Below, piece after piece: positions 1-7,618 of a stretch of DNA of 64,000 nucleotides. This stretch comes from Amycolatopsis sp. DSM 110486 (GTDB lineage Bacteria > Actinomycetota > Actinomycetes > Mycobacteriales > Pseudonocardiaceae), in assembly GCF_019468465.1 (NCBI RefSeq), contig NZ_CP080519.1, forward strand, positions 945,001 to 1,009,000, in the 5' to 3' direction. The position numbers were made by a program, and so were the translations under genes. Position 1 is the stretch's first letter, and each line of letters starts with the position of its first letter. The notes below the pieces were generated by a model. It ran no database searches. It was not told the origin of the DNA and was given only the letters and a program-made list of their open reading frames with translations.

Positions 1-525
1 CAGACCGTCGCCGACCACCCCGAGCGCGTCCAGGCGCTCCTCCTGGCCGACACCTTCCCCACCGCCGAGACCCCCGAGGGTCGCCAGAACAGACGAGCCG
101 CCGCCACCAGGATCGAGCGACAAGGGATGAGCGACTACGCCGACGAGCTCCTCCCGAAGATGGTCTCCCCGCAAACTCGCGCGAAGAACCCCGAGGTCAC
201 CCAGCACGTCCTCACGATGATGCGCACGACGCCACCCGCCGGCGCCGCCGCGGCGCTTCGGGCCCGTGCGCTGCGCCCCGACTACCGGGTGACCCTCGAA
301 CAGGTCGACGTCCCCACTCTGGTGACAGTCGGCAGCGAAGACGAGTTCACCCCCGTGTCCGACGCCCAGCTCATGCGCGGGCTCGTGGCCGGTTCCGCAC
401 TGGCGGTGCTGGAAGGCGCGGGCCACCTGCCTAACCTGGAGTCCGCGGCCGGGTTCAACGACGTGTTCGGCCGGTTCCTGAACGCACTCCGGCCCCGGCC
501 GGACCACCAGGCGGAAGAACGGTGA
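1..525 (+). CDS. alpha/beta hydrolase, C-terminal part (5' end outside window)
   Basis: The reading frame is open from the first base, so the gene begins upstream of the window; the visible part encodes about 174 residues. The C-terminal half shows the end of an alpha/beta-hydrolase fold: VTVGSEDEFTPV carries the likely catalytic Asp and GAGHLPNLE the catalytic His followed by the usual helix (FNDVFGRFL). The nucleophile elbow lies outside the window. Such enzymes hydrolyse esters, lactones or C-C bonds of small molecules in the cytoplasm; the substrate cannot be inferred. The stop overlaps the GTG of the following SDR gene by 4 bases (GTGA), so the two are very probably co-translated. Confidence 0.8.
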   Translation, partial: QTVADHPERVQALLLADTFPTAETPEGRQNRRAAATRIERQGMSDYADELLPKMVSPQTRAKNPEVTQHVLTMMRTTPPAGAAAALRARALRPDYRVTLEQVDVPTLVTVGSEDEFTPVSDAQLMRGLVAGSALAVLEGAGHLPNLESAAGFNDVFGRFLNALRPRPDHQAEER

Positions 526-1283
526 CCCACCCCATGAAGACCGTATTCGTGACCGGCGCGAGTGCCGGGTTCGGTGCCGCGATCACGCGCCGGTTCGTGG
601 CCGAGGGCTCGCGGGTCGTCGCCACGGCCCGCAGTGCCGACCGGCTCGCCGCGCTGACCTCGGAGCTCGGCGAGTCCGTGCTGCCCGTGGTGCTCGACGT
701 GCGCGACAGCGACGCGATCGTCGCGGCCGTCGGCGCGCTGCCCGGCGACTGGGGCCGGATCGACGTGCTCGTGAACAACGCCGGCCTGGCCAAGGGCCTC
801 GAGCCGGCGCAGGAGGCCAAGCTCGAGGACTGGGACCAGATGATCGAGACCAACGTGACCGGTCTCGTGCACCTCACCCGCGCGGTGCTGCCCGGCATGG
901 TCGAGCGTGGCAGCGGCCACGTGATCAACATCGGCTCCATCGCCGGCACCTACCCCTACCCCGGCGGCAACGTCTACGGCGCGACCAAGGCGTTCGTCCA
1001 CCAGTTCAGCCTCAACCTGCGCAGCGACCTGCGCGGCACCGGTGTGCGCGTGACCAACATCGAGCCCGGCATGGTCGGCGGCACGGAGTTCTCCAACGTC
1101 CGCTTCGGCGACGACGACAAGGCGGCAGGCGTCTACGCCGGCACCACCCCGCTCACGGCCGACGACATCGCCGAGTCCGTGTTCTGGGCCTCCGCGCAGC
1201 CGCCGCACGTGAACGTGAACGTCATCGAGATCATGCCGGTGGTGCAGAGCTTCTCGGCCCTGACCATCCACCGCGAGAGCTGA
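522..1283 (+). CDS. SDR family NADP-dependent oxidoreductase (YdfG-like)
   Basis: A 253-residue classical short-chain dehydrogenase. The N-terminus has the TGASAGFG nucleotide-binding glycine motif, then NNAG in the middle, and the active-site Ser (IGSIAG) with YGATK supplying Tyr and Lys. The extended C-terminal stretch (NIEPGMVGGTEFSNVRF) resembles the YdfG 3-hydroxy acid/serine dehydrogenase group, which oxidises small hydroxy acids or reduces 3-oxo compounds with NADP(H). The GTG start is chosen because it overlaps the upstream hydrolase stop; an in-frame ATG four codons later is an alternative. It ends 12 bases before a convergent transposase-like gene. Exact substrate unknown. Confidence 0.85.
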   Translation: MTHPMKTVFVTGASAGFGAAITRRFVAEGSRVVATARSADRLAALTSELGESVLPVVLDVRDSDAIVAAVGALPGDWGRIDVLVNNAGLAKGLEPAQEAKLEDWDQMIETNVTGLVHLTRAVLPGMVERGSGHVINIGSIAGTYPYPGGNVYGATKAFVHQFSLNLRSDLRGTGVRVTNIEPGMVGGTEFSNVRFGDDDKAAGVYAGTTPLTADDIAESVFWASAQPPHVNVNVIEIMPVVQSFSALTIHRES

Positions 1284-1294
1284 GCCTCGAAAAT

Positions 1295-2908
1295 CTAGGG
1301 CGCGAATCGCTCCAGCCCGAACAGGTCGAACAGCGCCTGCTGGGCCGGGTCGCGGTCGGTGAGGATGCGGCGGCTGCGCGGCCGCCCGCCGGTGGACGGG
1401 TAGCGCAGCACCGTCTCGCCGATCCCGCATAGCTGATCGAGCAGCTCGCCCACGGACAGGTTCATCCCGTCGCGGTCGGCCTCGCGCCGCATGAGGTGCG
1501 TGACGGTGGCGGCGAGCACCGAGACCAGCGCGTGCACGGCGACGCGGTGCGGGGTCCACTCCCACCGCGGCGTCGGGCCGACCGCGGCGGGGCCGGTGAG
1601 CCAGCGGAACGTCGACTCCAGGTAGGTCCGCGCGCGGTAAGCGGTGACGATCTCGGCCACCGGCCAGTCGCGGTCGGTCACGAGGATCTGCTTGCCGAAG
1701 TACTCGTCCACCAGCCGCGCGACGGCCGCCTCGTCGACCCGGCGCGTCAGCCGGATCTCCCCCGGCCGGGTACCGGTGAGCGTCGCTTCCAGGACCCGGC
1801 CGACGCGGCGGCCGCGCGTGACCCGCGAGATCTCGGCGTGGACCTGCGTGCGGTCGCCGCGGTGGGTGCCGGCTTCCAGGGCCGCGGCCAGGCCGTCGAG
1901 CTCGCGGATCGCGGTGCTCAGCTCGTCGGTGAACGCGCGGTACTGCGCGGCGTACAGCGTGGCCGAGTGCGTGAGGATGACCCGGCGCCGCACGCCGTCG
2001 ACGGTCGCGCGGGTGTCGATCGCGGTCAGCCCGGCGAAGCGTTCCGGGTCCACGCGCCGGCGGGCCGAAGCGGGCTGCGTGAGCAGGTCCGGGTGGTCGG
2101 CCGGCAGGACCGAGCCGACGAACCCGCGCCGCGCGCCGAGGTCGAGCTGCGCGGCCTGCCCGGCGTGGAAGACGAGCGTGACGTCCGTGGCCGGGTAGCG
2201 CTCGCCCAGCTCCCCCGCCAACGCGCCGAACGTCGGCGCCGCCCCGCTGTCCCTGCGGTACACCCGCGACGCGAGCGGGATCGCGCCGTCGCGCGTGACC
2301 ACGAGGCCGAGTCCGGCCAGCGCATCCTGGCAGGCCGAGGGCACCGTGCAGTCGGCGGCGGTGAAGGCCGCGAACTGCGGGACGTCCACCGCGAGCGCGG
2401 AGGTGCCGTCGTCGCCGAGCAGGTCGAGCACGGCTTCGGCGACCGCCGTTTCGACGCCGGTGATGCGCTCCGGCGTCAGGCGCTGCAACGCCCGCCAGTG
2501 GGCCGCCGTGGTGACGGCGGCCTTCGGCGGACGCGGGCGCACGAGATCCTGCGCCGCGCAGCCGGCCCACCACTGTTCGAAGCTCACACCGGCGCCGGTC
2601 GCGCGGTGCAGCACGGCGAGCGCGACGTGGAACCCGAGCGTGGTCTTCGCGCGCTGCGGGCCCGCCACGGCGTCGACCCGACGGACGAGATCGAGGCGCT
2701 GGATCGTGCCCCACACGGCGGCCACATCACCGAACGTGCGGTGCCGCGCGCCGCCCGGTTCCGCGCCGCCGGGCAGCGCGCCGGCGATGTCCTCGGCCGT
2801 GCCGAGGTACCGCTGCGTCACCACCCGTGGCGCGCCGTCGACCCGCGCGGATTCGGCCAGGTAGTAGTACGTCCGGCCGCCGATGCGCTTCCCGATCACC
2901 GATGCCAC
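1295..2908 (-). CDS. IS1634/IS4-type transposase with lost catalytic Asp
   Basis: A 537-residue protein. The N-terminus (GKRIGGRTYYYLAESARVDG) and the C-terminus (DRDPAQQALFDLFGLERFAP) follow the IS1634-type transposase pattern, and the length is normal for the family. The first DDE acidic residue is kept (D175 in AVDVPQF) and so is the Glu (E431 in TYLESTFRWL), but the second Asp, normally in a TLVFDKG-type motif, is His248 here (TLVFHAG). I see no terminal inverted repeats or target-site duplication in the short flanks: 12 bases to the SDR stop on one side, 135 bases to fbiC on the other. It is full length and without frameshifts. It is therefore either an inactive element kept intact or a domesticated DNA-binding protein. 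GTG start. Confidence 0.75.
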   Translation of the reverse strand: MASVIGKRIGGRTYYYLAESARVDGAPRVVTQRYLGTAEDIAGALPGGAEPGGARHRTFGDVAAVWGTIQRLDLVRRVDAVAGPQRAKTTLGFHVALAVLHRATGAGVSFEQWWAGCAAQDLVRPRPPKAAVTTAAHWRALQRLTPERITGVETAVAEAVLDLLGDDGTSALAVDVPQFAAFTAADCTVPSACQDALAGLGLVVTRDGAIPLASRVYRRDSGAAPTFGALAGELGERYPATDVTLVFHAGQAAQLDLGARRGFVGSVLPADHPDLLTQPASARRRVDPERFAGLTAIDTRATVDGVRRRVILTHSATLYAAQYRAFTDELSTAIRELDGLAAALEAGTHRGDRTQVHAEISRVTRGRRVGRVLEATLTGTRPGEIRLTRRVDEAAVARLVDEYFGKQILVTDRDWPVAEIVTAYRARTYLESTFRWLTGPAAVGPTPRWEWTPHRVAVHALVSVLAATVTHLMRREADRDGMNLSVGELLDQLCGIGETVLRYPSTGGRPRSRRILTDRDPAQQALFDLFGLERFAP

Positions 2909-3043
2909 ACTTTAGGTAATACACGTTCCGCGGGTGATCGACAACCTTTCCACGCCTCTGACCAGCGCGGATGATCGTCTCTTCCGAACGGGTGAGCACG
3001 TGGCGGACAACGCACTGGCCCACCTCTGCGAGCTGGTCCTAGC

Positions 3044-5650
3044 GTGACGGGAATGGCACCCGAACCCGAGTTGACCGCCCCCACCCCGTCGGCGATGCGC
3101 CGCGCGCTCGCGCGGGCCAGGGACGGGAAGACGCTCGACCTCGCCGAGGCCACCGTGCTGCTGCACGCGCGCGGCGACGACCTCAAGACGCTGTCCGAGC
3201 ACGCCTCCCGAATCCGCGACGCCGGCCTCGAAGCCGCCGGGCGCGCGGGCGTCATCACCTACAGCCGCAAGGTTTTCATCCCGCTGACGCGGCTGTGCCG
3301 CGACCGTTGCGGCTACTGCACCTTCGTGACCGTGCCGGGCCGGCTCGAGTCGCCGTTCCTCTCGCCCGACGAGGTCCTCGAGATCGCCCGCAAGGGCGCC
3401 GAGATGGGCTGTAAGGAAGCCCTGTTCACACTCGGCGACCGGCCCGAGGACCGCTGGACGGCGGCGCGCGACTGGCTCGACGCCCACGGCTACGACGACA
3501 CGCTCTCCTACGTCCGCGCGATGGCCATCCGCGTGCTGGAGGAAACCGGCCTGCTGCCGCACCTGAACCCCGGCGTGCTGAGCTGGCAGGACTTCCAGCG
3601 GCTCAAGCCGGTGGCGCCGTCGATGGGCATGATGCTCGAGACCACGGCGACGCGGCTGTGGAGCGAGAAGGGCGGCCCGCACTACGGCTCGCCGGACAAG
3701 GATCCCGCCGTCCGGCTGCGCGTGCTGGAGGACGCAGGGCGCAGCTCCGTGCCGTTCACGACCGGCGTCCTGATCGGCATCGGCGAGACGCACGAGGAGC
3801 GGGCGGACGCGATGTTCGCCATCCGCAAGACCGCTCGCGAGTACGGCGGCATCCAGGAAGTCATCATCCAGAACTTCCGCGCGAAGCCGGACACGAAGAT
3901 GCGTGCGACGCCCGACGCCGATCTCGAGGAGCTCGCGGCGAACATCGCCGTGGCGCGGCTCGTGCTCGGGCCGAAGATGCGCATCCAGGCGCCGCCGAAC
4001 CTCATCGGCAACCAGTACGACCTGATGATCCGCGCCGGCATCGACGACTGGGGTGGCGTCTCGCCGCTGACCCCGGACCACGTGAACCCCGAGCGTGCGT
4101 GGCCGCAGATCGACCAGCTGGCCCGGCAGACGGAGAAGGCCGGCTTCACGCTGCGCGAGCGGCTGACCATCTACCCCGAGTTCGTGAACATCGGCGAGCC
4201 GTGGCTCGACCCGCGCGTGACGCGGCACGTGGCCGCGCTCGTCGACCCCGCGACGGGGCTGGCGCGCGAGGACGCGATGCCCGTCGGGATCCCGTGGCAG
4301 GAGCCGGACGGCGGCTGGCAGCAGTCGGGCCGCACCGACCTGCACACCGAGATCGACACCACCGGCCGCACCGACGACCGTCGAGGCGACTTCGACTCCG
4401 TCTACGGTGACTGGAAGGAAATCGGCCGCAAGATCAAGACGGGGCCGCAGAAGTTCGACACGGACATCCTGGAAGCCTTGCGCAGCGCGGAAAAGGACCC
4501 GGCGGGCCTGTCGGACGACGCCGCGCTGGCCCTGCTGCACGCGGACGGACCCGAGCTCGACGCCCTGGCGCGGATCGCCGACGACCTGCGGCGCGAGACG
4601 GTGGGCGACGACATCACGTTCGTGGTCACGCGAAACATCAACTTCACCAACGTCTGCTACACCGGCTGCCGCTTCTGCGCGTTCGCCCAGCGGCGCACCG
4701 ACGCCGACGCGTACACGCTCTCGTTGGAGCAGGTCGGCGACCGCGTGGACGAGGCGTGGGCCGCGGGCGCGACCGAGATCTGCATGCAGGGCGGCATCCA
4801 CCCGGATCTTCCCGGCACCGCGTACTTCGACCTCGCCGCCGAGGTCAAGCGCCGCCGGCCCGACATCCACCTCCACTCCTACAGCCCGATGGAGGTCGTG
4901 AACGGCGCGTCGCGCACCAACCTGTCCCTGCGCGACTGGCTGATCCGGGCCAAGGAGTCCGGTGTGGACTCCCTGCCGGGCACCGCCGCCGAAATCCTCG
5001 ACGACGACGTGCGGTGGGTGCTCACCAAGGGCAAGCTGCCGACGTCGGCGTGGATCGAAGTCGTGACCACCGCGCACTCCGTGGGCCTCCCGACGACGTC
5101 GACGATGATGTACGGCCACGTCGACAACCCCAGCCACTGGGTCGCGCACCTGAAGCTCCTGGCGCGGTTGCAGCGCGAGGGCATGGAACGCAACGGCCGG
5201 CGCGGGTTCACCGAGTTCGTGCTGCTGCCCTTCATCCACCAGAGCGCGCCGATCTACCTCGCCGGCCTGGCTCGCCCCGGCACTTCCTTGCGGGAGAACC
5301 GCGCGGTCCACGCACTGGCACGGCTGCTCCTGCACGGCACGATCGACAACATCCAGAGCTCCTGGGTGAAGCTCGGCGAGGAAGGCAGCCGGGCGGTGCT
5401 GCAGGGCGGCGTCAACGACATCGGCGGCACGCTGATGGAAGAGACGATCTCCCGCATGGCAGGCGCGTCGAACGGCTCGTACAAGACGATCAGCGACATG
5501 CGCGCGATGGTCGAGCCGCTGGGCCGGCCGTTGCGCCAGCGGACGACGGGGTACGGAGTGCCGTCGGCTGAGCGCATTGCCGCCGCGGAGGCGTCGGACG
5601 GGGTGGCGACGGCGGTGCGGAAGCCGTTGTTGCCGTTGTTGACTTCCTGA
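3044..5650 (+). CDS. fbiC: FO synthase FbiC (CofG-CofH fusion)
   Basis: This 868-residue bifunctional radical-SAM enzyme makes the deazaflavin FO, the chromophore of cofactor F420, from tyrosine and the ribityl-pyrimidine of riboflavin synthesis. Both radical-SAM centres are visible: C85-x3-C89-x2-C92 (LCRDRCGYC) in the N-terminal CofG half and C538-x3-C542-x2-C545 (VCYTGCRFC) in the C-terminal CofH half. The length matches actinobacterial FbiC. The start is GTG at 3044; an ATG three codons in (3053) is equally possible. It is monocistronic and followed by a strong hairpin terminator. Its presence means the cell makes F420, which fits the Ddn-type domain encoded near 38.2 kb. Confidence 0.97.
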   Translation: MTGMAPEPELTAPTPSAMRRALARARDGKTLDLAEATVLLHARGDDLKTLSEHASRIRDAGLEAAGRAGVITYSRKVFIPLTRLCRDRCGYCTFVTVPGRLESPFLSPDEVLEIARKGAEMGCKEALFTLGDRPEDRWTAARDWLDAHGYDDTLSYVRAMAIRVLEETGLLPHLNPGVLSWQDFQRLKPVAPSMGMMLETTATRLWSEKGGPHYGSPDKDPAVRLRVLEDAGRSSVPFTTGVLIGIGETHEERADAMFAIRKTAREYGGIQEVIIQNFRAKPDTKMRATPDADLEELAANIAVARLVLGPKMRIQAPPNLIGNQYDLMIRAGIDDWGGVSPLTPDHVNPERAWPQIDQLARQTEKAGFTLRERLTIYPEFVNIGEPWLDPRVTRHVAALVDPATGLAREDAMPVGIPWQEPDGGWQQSGRTDLHTEIDTTGRTDDRRGDFDSVYGDWKEIGRKIKTGPQKFDTDILEALRSAEKDPAGLSDDAALALLHADGPELDALARIADDLRRETVGDDITFVVTRNINFTNVCYTGCRFCAFAQRRTDADAYTLSLEQVGDRVDEAWAAGATEICMQGGIHPDLPGTAYFDLAAEVKRRRPDIHLHSYSPMEVVNGASRTNLSLRDWLIRAKESGVDSLPGTAAEILDDDVRWVLTKGKLPTSAWIEVVTTAHSVGLPTTSTMMYGHVDNPSHWVAHLKLLARLQREGMERNGRRGFTEFVLLPFIHQSAPIYLAGLARPGTSLRENRAVHALARLLLHGTIDNIQSSWVKLGEEGSRAVLQGGVNDIGGTLMEETISRMAGASNGSYKTISDMRAMVEPLGRPLRQRTTGYGVPSAERIAAAEASDGVATAVRKPLLPLLTS

Positions 5651-5663
5651 GTTTCGGTGGTGC

Positions 5664-5695
5664 TGCGCCCCGGGCCGAGTTCGGTCCGGGGCGCA
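5664..5695 (+). terminator. hairpin terminator after fbiC
   Basis: The arms TGCGCCCCGGGCCGA and TCGGTCCGGGGCGCA pair over about 15 positions (one G-T wobble) around a 2-base gap. The hairpin lies 14 bases after the fbiC stop. It has no long T tract, as is usual in high-GC actinomycetes. Confidence 0.75.
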
Positions 5696-5706
5696 TTCAT
5701 GCGCAC

Positions 5707-5732
5707 TGTCTCCACTCGATCGGGTGTAGACA
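5707..5732. promoter_or_regulatory. dyad symmetry upstream of lipoprotein gene
   Basis: TGTCTCCAC and GTGTAGACA form an inverted repeat with 8 of 9 positions matching, separated by 8 bases. It sits about 150 bases before the lipoprotein start and just after the fbiC terminator. It could be an operator or the base of a leader structure; nothing else identifies it. Confidence 0.25.
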
Positions 5733-5881
5733 ACTGGCCTCGAGAGGGCCTGCGAGCCGGGAATTGTCGGTGGTCGCCGATAAACTGGACGTGGGACGCC
5801 CCCCTCGGGAGGGCGGGGTCTGTCCGGCGATTCCCGGGGCCGGGCACAGTCCCGGGTGGTCGAGAGCTAGGTTTCCTCGCC

Positions 5882-6409
5882 ATGGGGATCTTCAAGGCGT
5901 TGCCGGTCGTTGTCGTGGCCCTCGCGGCCGTCGGGTGCGGTTCAGGGGAGCCGTCGGCGCCGGTCACCCAGGCGCCGGTGAGCTCGTCGCGAGTCGTGCC
6001 GCCGCCGGCGTTGGTGGTCTCCGCGGGGATCGTCGAGGCCGGGCTCGGGCATCGGGCGTCGGTGCTGACGCTGACCAACAACGACGCCGAAGCGCACACG
6101 CTGAATGGCTATCCCACCGTGCGGATCCTCGACGGAACCGGGAAGGCGCTGGATGTCCAGGTGCACCACGGGGTCTCGTACTTCTCGCCGGACCCCGGGC
6201 CGAAGCCGTTCACGTTGGCACCGCACGAAAAGCTGCTGAGCGTGGTGTCGTGGTCGGCCACGGTGACCTCGGGTGACACGACGACCGGCGCCGCGGTGGG
6301 CGTGGTCGCGGCGCCGGGTGAGGCCGAGCAGACCGTGCCGCTCGAGACCGACCTCGGGACGACCGGGGAGATCACCGTGACCGCCTGGATGAAGGACCTC
6401 CCGAAGTAG
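5882..6409 (+). CDS. secreted lipoprotein, DUF4232-like
   Basis: A 175-residue lipoprotein. A short lipoprotein signal peptide (hydrophobic residues 6-17) ends in AVGC, with Cys19 as the lipidated residue. After a Pro/Ser/Val-rich spacer comes one beta-rich domain with the pattern ASVLTLTNNDAEAHTLNGYPTV, which matches the DUF4232 fold found in many actinobacterial cell-surface lipoproteins. Function is unknown; it should be anchored to the outer face of the membrane. ATG at 5882 is preferred over upstream in-frame starts because the signal peptide begins there. The preceding 230 bases hold the fbiC terminator and a dyad. It converges on the esterase gene, leaving 3 bases between them. Confidence 0.8.
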   Translation: MGIFKALPVVVVALAAVGCGSGEPSAPVTQAPVSSSRVVPPPALVVSAGIVEAGLGHRASVLTLTNNDAEAHTLNGYPTVRILDGTGKALDVQVHHGVSYFSPDPGPKPFTLAPHEKLLSVVSWSATVTSGDTTTGAAVGVVAAPGEAEQTVPLETDLGTTGEITVTAWMKDLPK

Positions 6410-6412
6410 GCC

Positions 6413-7381
6413 TCAGCCGAGGATCCGCCGCAGCCACGGTGCCCGCGCCGCGCGGGCCTGCACCGAAAGCGCCGCGTCCGGGGCCGAGCCGTCGAAGCCG
6501 TGGTAGGCGCCGGGCCAGACGTGCAGCTCGGCCTGGACGCCGGCTTGCCACAGGCGCGTGGCGTAGGTGACGACCTCGTCGCGGAAGGTTTCGGCGGTGC
6601 CGACGTCCAGGAAGGCCGGCGGGAGGCCCGACAGGTCCGCGGCGCGGGCCGGGGCGGCGTAGGGCGAGACGTCGGGGCCGCCGCGGGCGGAGCCGAGCAG
6701 CGCGGTCCAGCCGATGTCGTTGGCGGTGCGGTCCCAGACGCCGAGGCCTGCCATCTGGAACGACGACGGGGTGTCGTTGCGGTCGTCGAGCATCGGGTAG
6801 AGCAGGAGCTGGCCGAGCAGCGCCGGGCCGCCGCGGTCGCGCGAGAGCAGGGCCACGGCGGCCGCCAAGCCGCCGCCCGCGCTGGCGCCGCCGACGACCA
6901 CGCGAGCGGCGTCGATGCCCAGTGAACCGGCGTGCTCGACTGTCCACTTCAGACCCGTGTAGCAGTCTTCGACCGGCGCGGGATGCGGGTGTTCCGGGGC
7001 GACGCGGTAGTCGACCGAGACGAACGCGAGGCCGAGCGAAACCGCGTACTCCTTGAGCACCAGCAGATCACGGCCGCGGTGCCCGCCGAGGATCATGCCG
7101 CCGCCGTGCATCCAGTAGAGCACCGGAGCGTCGGCGGTCACGTGGGTCGGGCGGCCGATGACGAGCGGCACGCCGTCGGCGTCCACTTCGGACAGGGTGA
7201 CAGTGCCGTCGGCCGCAACGTCGGCGAGCGAGAGCTCACGCGTGGCGCGCTCCTCGCGCAGGGCCGGGATCGCGGCGGCCGAGTCGAGCGCCGGCCGCTC
7301 GGCCCGCATCTGCTCCAGCACCACCTCGAGCTCGGGGTCGAACGGCAGCGGCGGCCCCACCTTCGGACGGGTCGCGGTCAT
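6413..7381 (-). CDS. alpha/beta hydrolase, HSL/esterase family
   Basis: A 322-residue carboxylesterase of the hormone-sensitive-lipase group (Abhydrolase_3). The oxyanion HGGG motif is in WMHGGGMILGG, the nucleophile is in GGASAGGG (GxSxG), and the catalytic His is in YHGFDGSAP. The N-terminal cap region (LEVVLEQMRAERPALDSAA) is normal for the group. A Shine-Dalgarno GGGAGG precedes the ATG. Members hydrolyse short acyl esters and lactones in the cytoplasm. It is transcribed away from the glycanase gene at 7.6 kb; co-regulation with that gene is only a guess. Confidence 0.88.
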   Translation of the reverse strand: MTATRPKVGPPLPFDPELEVVLEQMRAERPALDSAAAIPALREERATRELSLADVAADGTVTLSEVDADGVPLVIGRPTHVTADAPVLYWMHGGGMILGGHRGRDLLVLKEYAVSLGLAFVSVDYRVAPEHPHPAPVEDCYTGLKWTVEHAGSLGIDAARVVVGGASAGGGLAAAVALLSRDRGGPALLGQLLLYPMLDDRNDTPSSFQMAGLGVWDRTANDIGWTALLGSARGGPDVSPYAAPARAADLSGLPPAFLDVGTAETFRDEVVTYATRLWQAGVQAELHVWPGAYHGFDGSAPDAALSVQARAARAPWLRRILG

Positions 7382-7528
7382 CTCGGTACCTCCCAGGACG
7401 TCGTGGCTCTCGCCTGATCATCCTGGCCCGGCCGGGCCTCGCGCCACCTCCGCCAGGTGGCGGGAAATCCGTGAGCCGAACGAGCCATGACGTCGGATGT
7501 CGAAAATTTGCGTAAGTCCGTCCGACTA

Positions 7529-7558
7529 TTGCGATTTCCTGTCGGTAATTCGTATGAT
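7529..7558 (+). promoter_or_regulatory. sigma-70-like promoter for first glycanase gene
   Basis: TTGCGA (7529-7534) and TATGAT (7553-7558) are separated by 18 bases in an unusually AT-rich patch about 60 bases before the GTG start. The -10 matches consensus at 5 of 6 positions and the -35 at 4 of 6. Confidence 0.5.
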
Positions 7559-7618
7559 CCAGCTCACACACTGTCCCCACCAGTGCACCCGACCCCGACG
7601 AAAGGCGAGTGCTGCTCC

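Noticed and set aside
1283..3043. Complete insertion sequence with terminal inverted repeats
   Set aside because: No matching inverted ends or target duplication were found by eye in the 12-base and 135-base flanks, so only the transposase-like gene is annotated.
2912..5335. An 800-codon open frame antisense to fbiC
   Set aside because: Low-complexity Val/Arg/His-rich translation without motifs; fbiC on the other strand has two complete radical-SAM sites.
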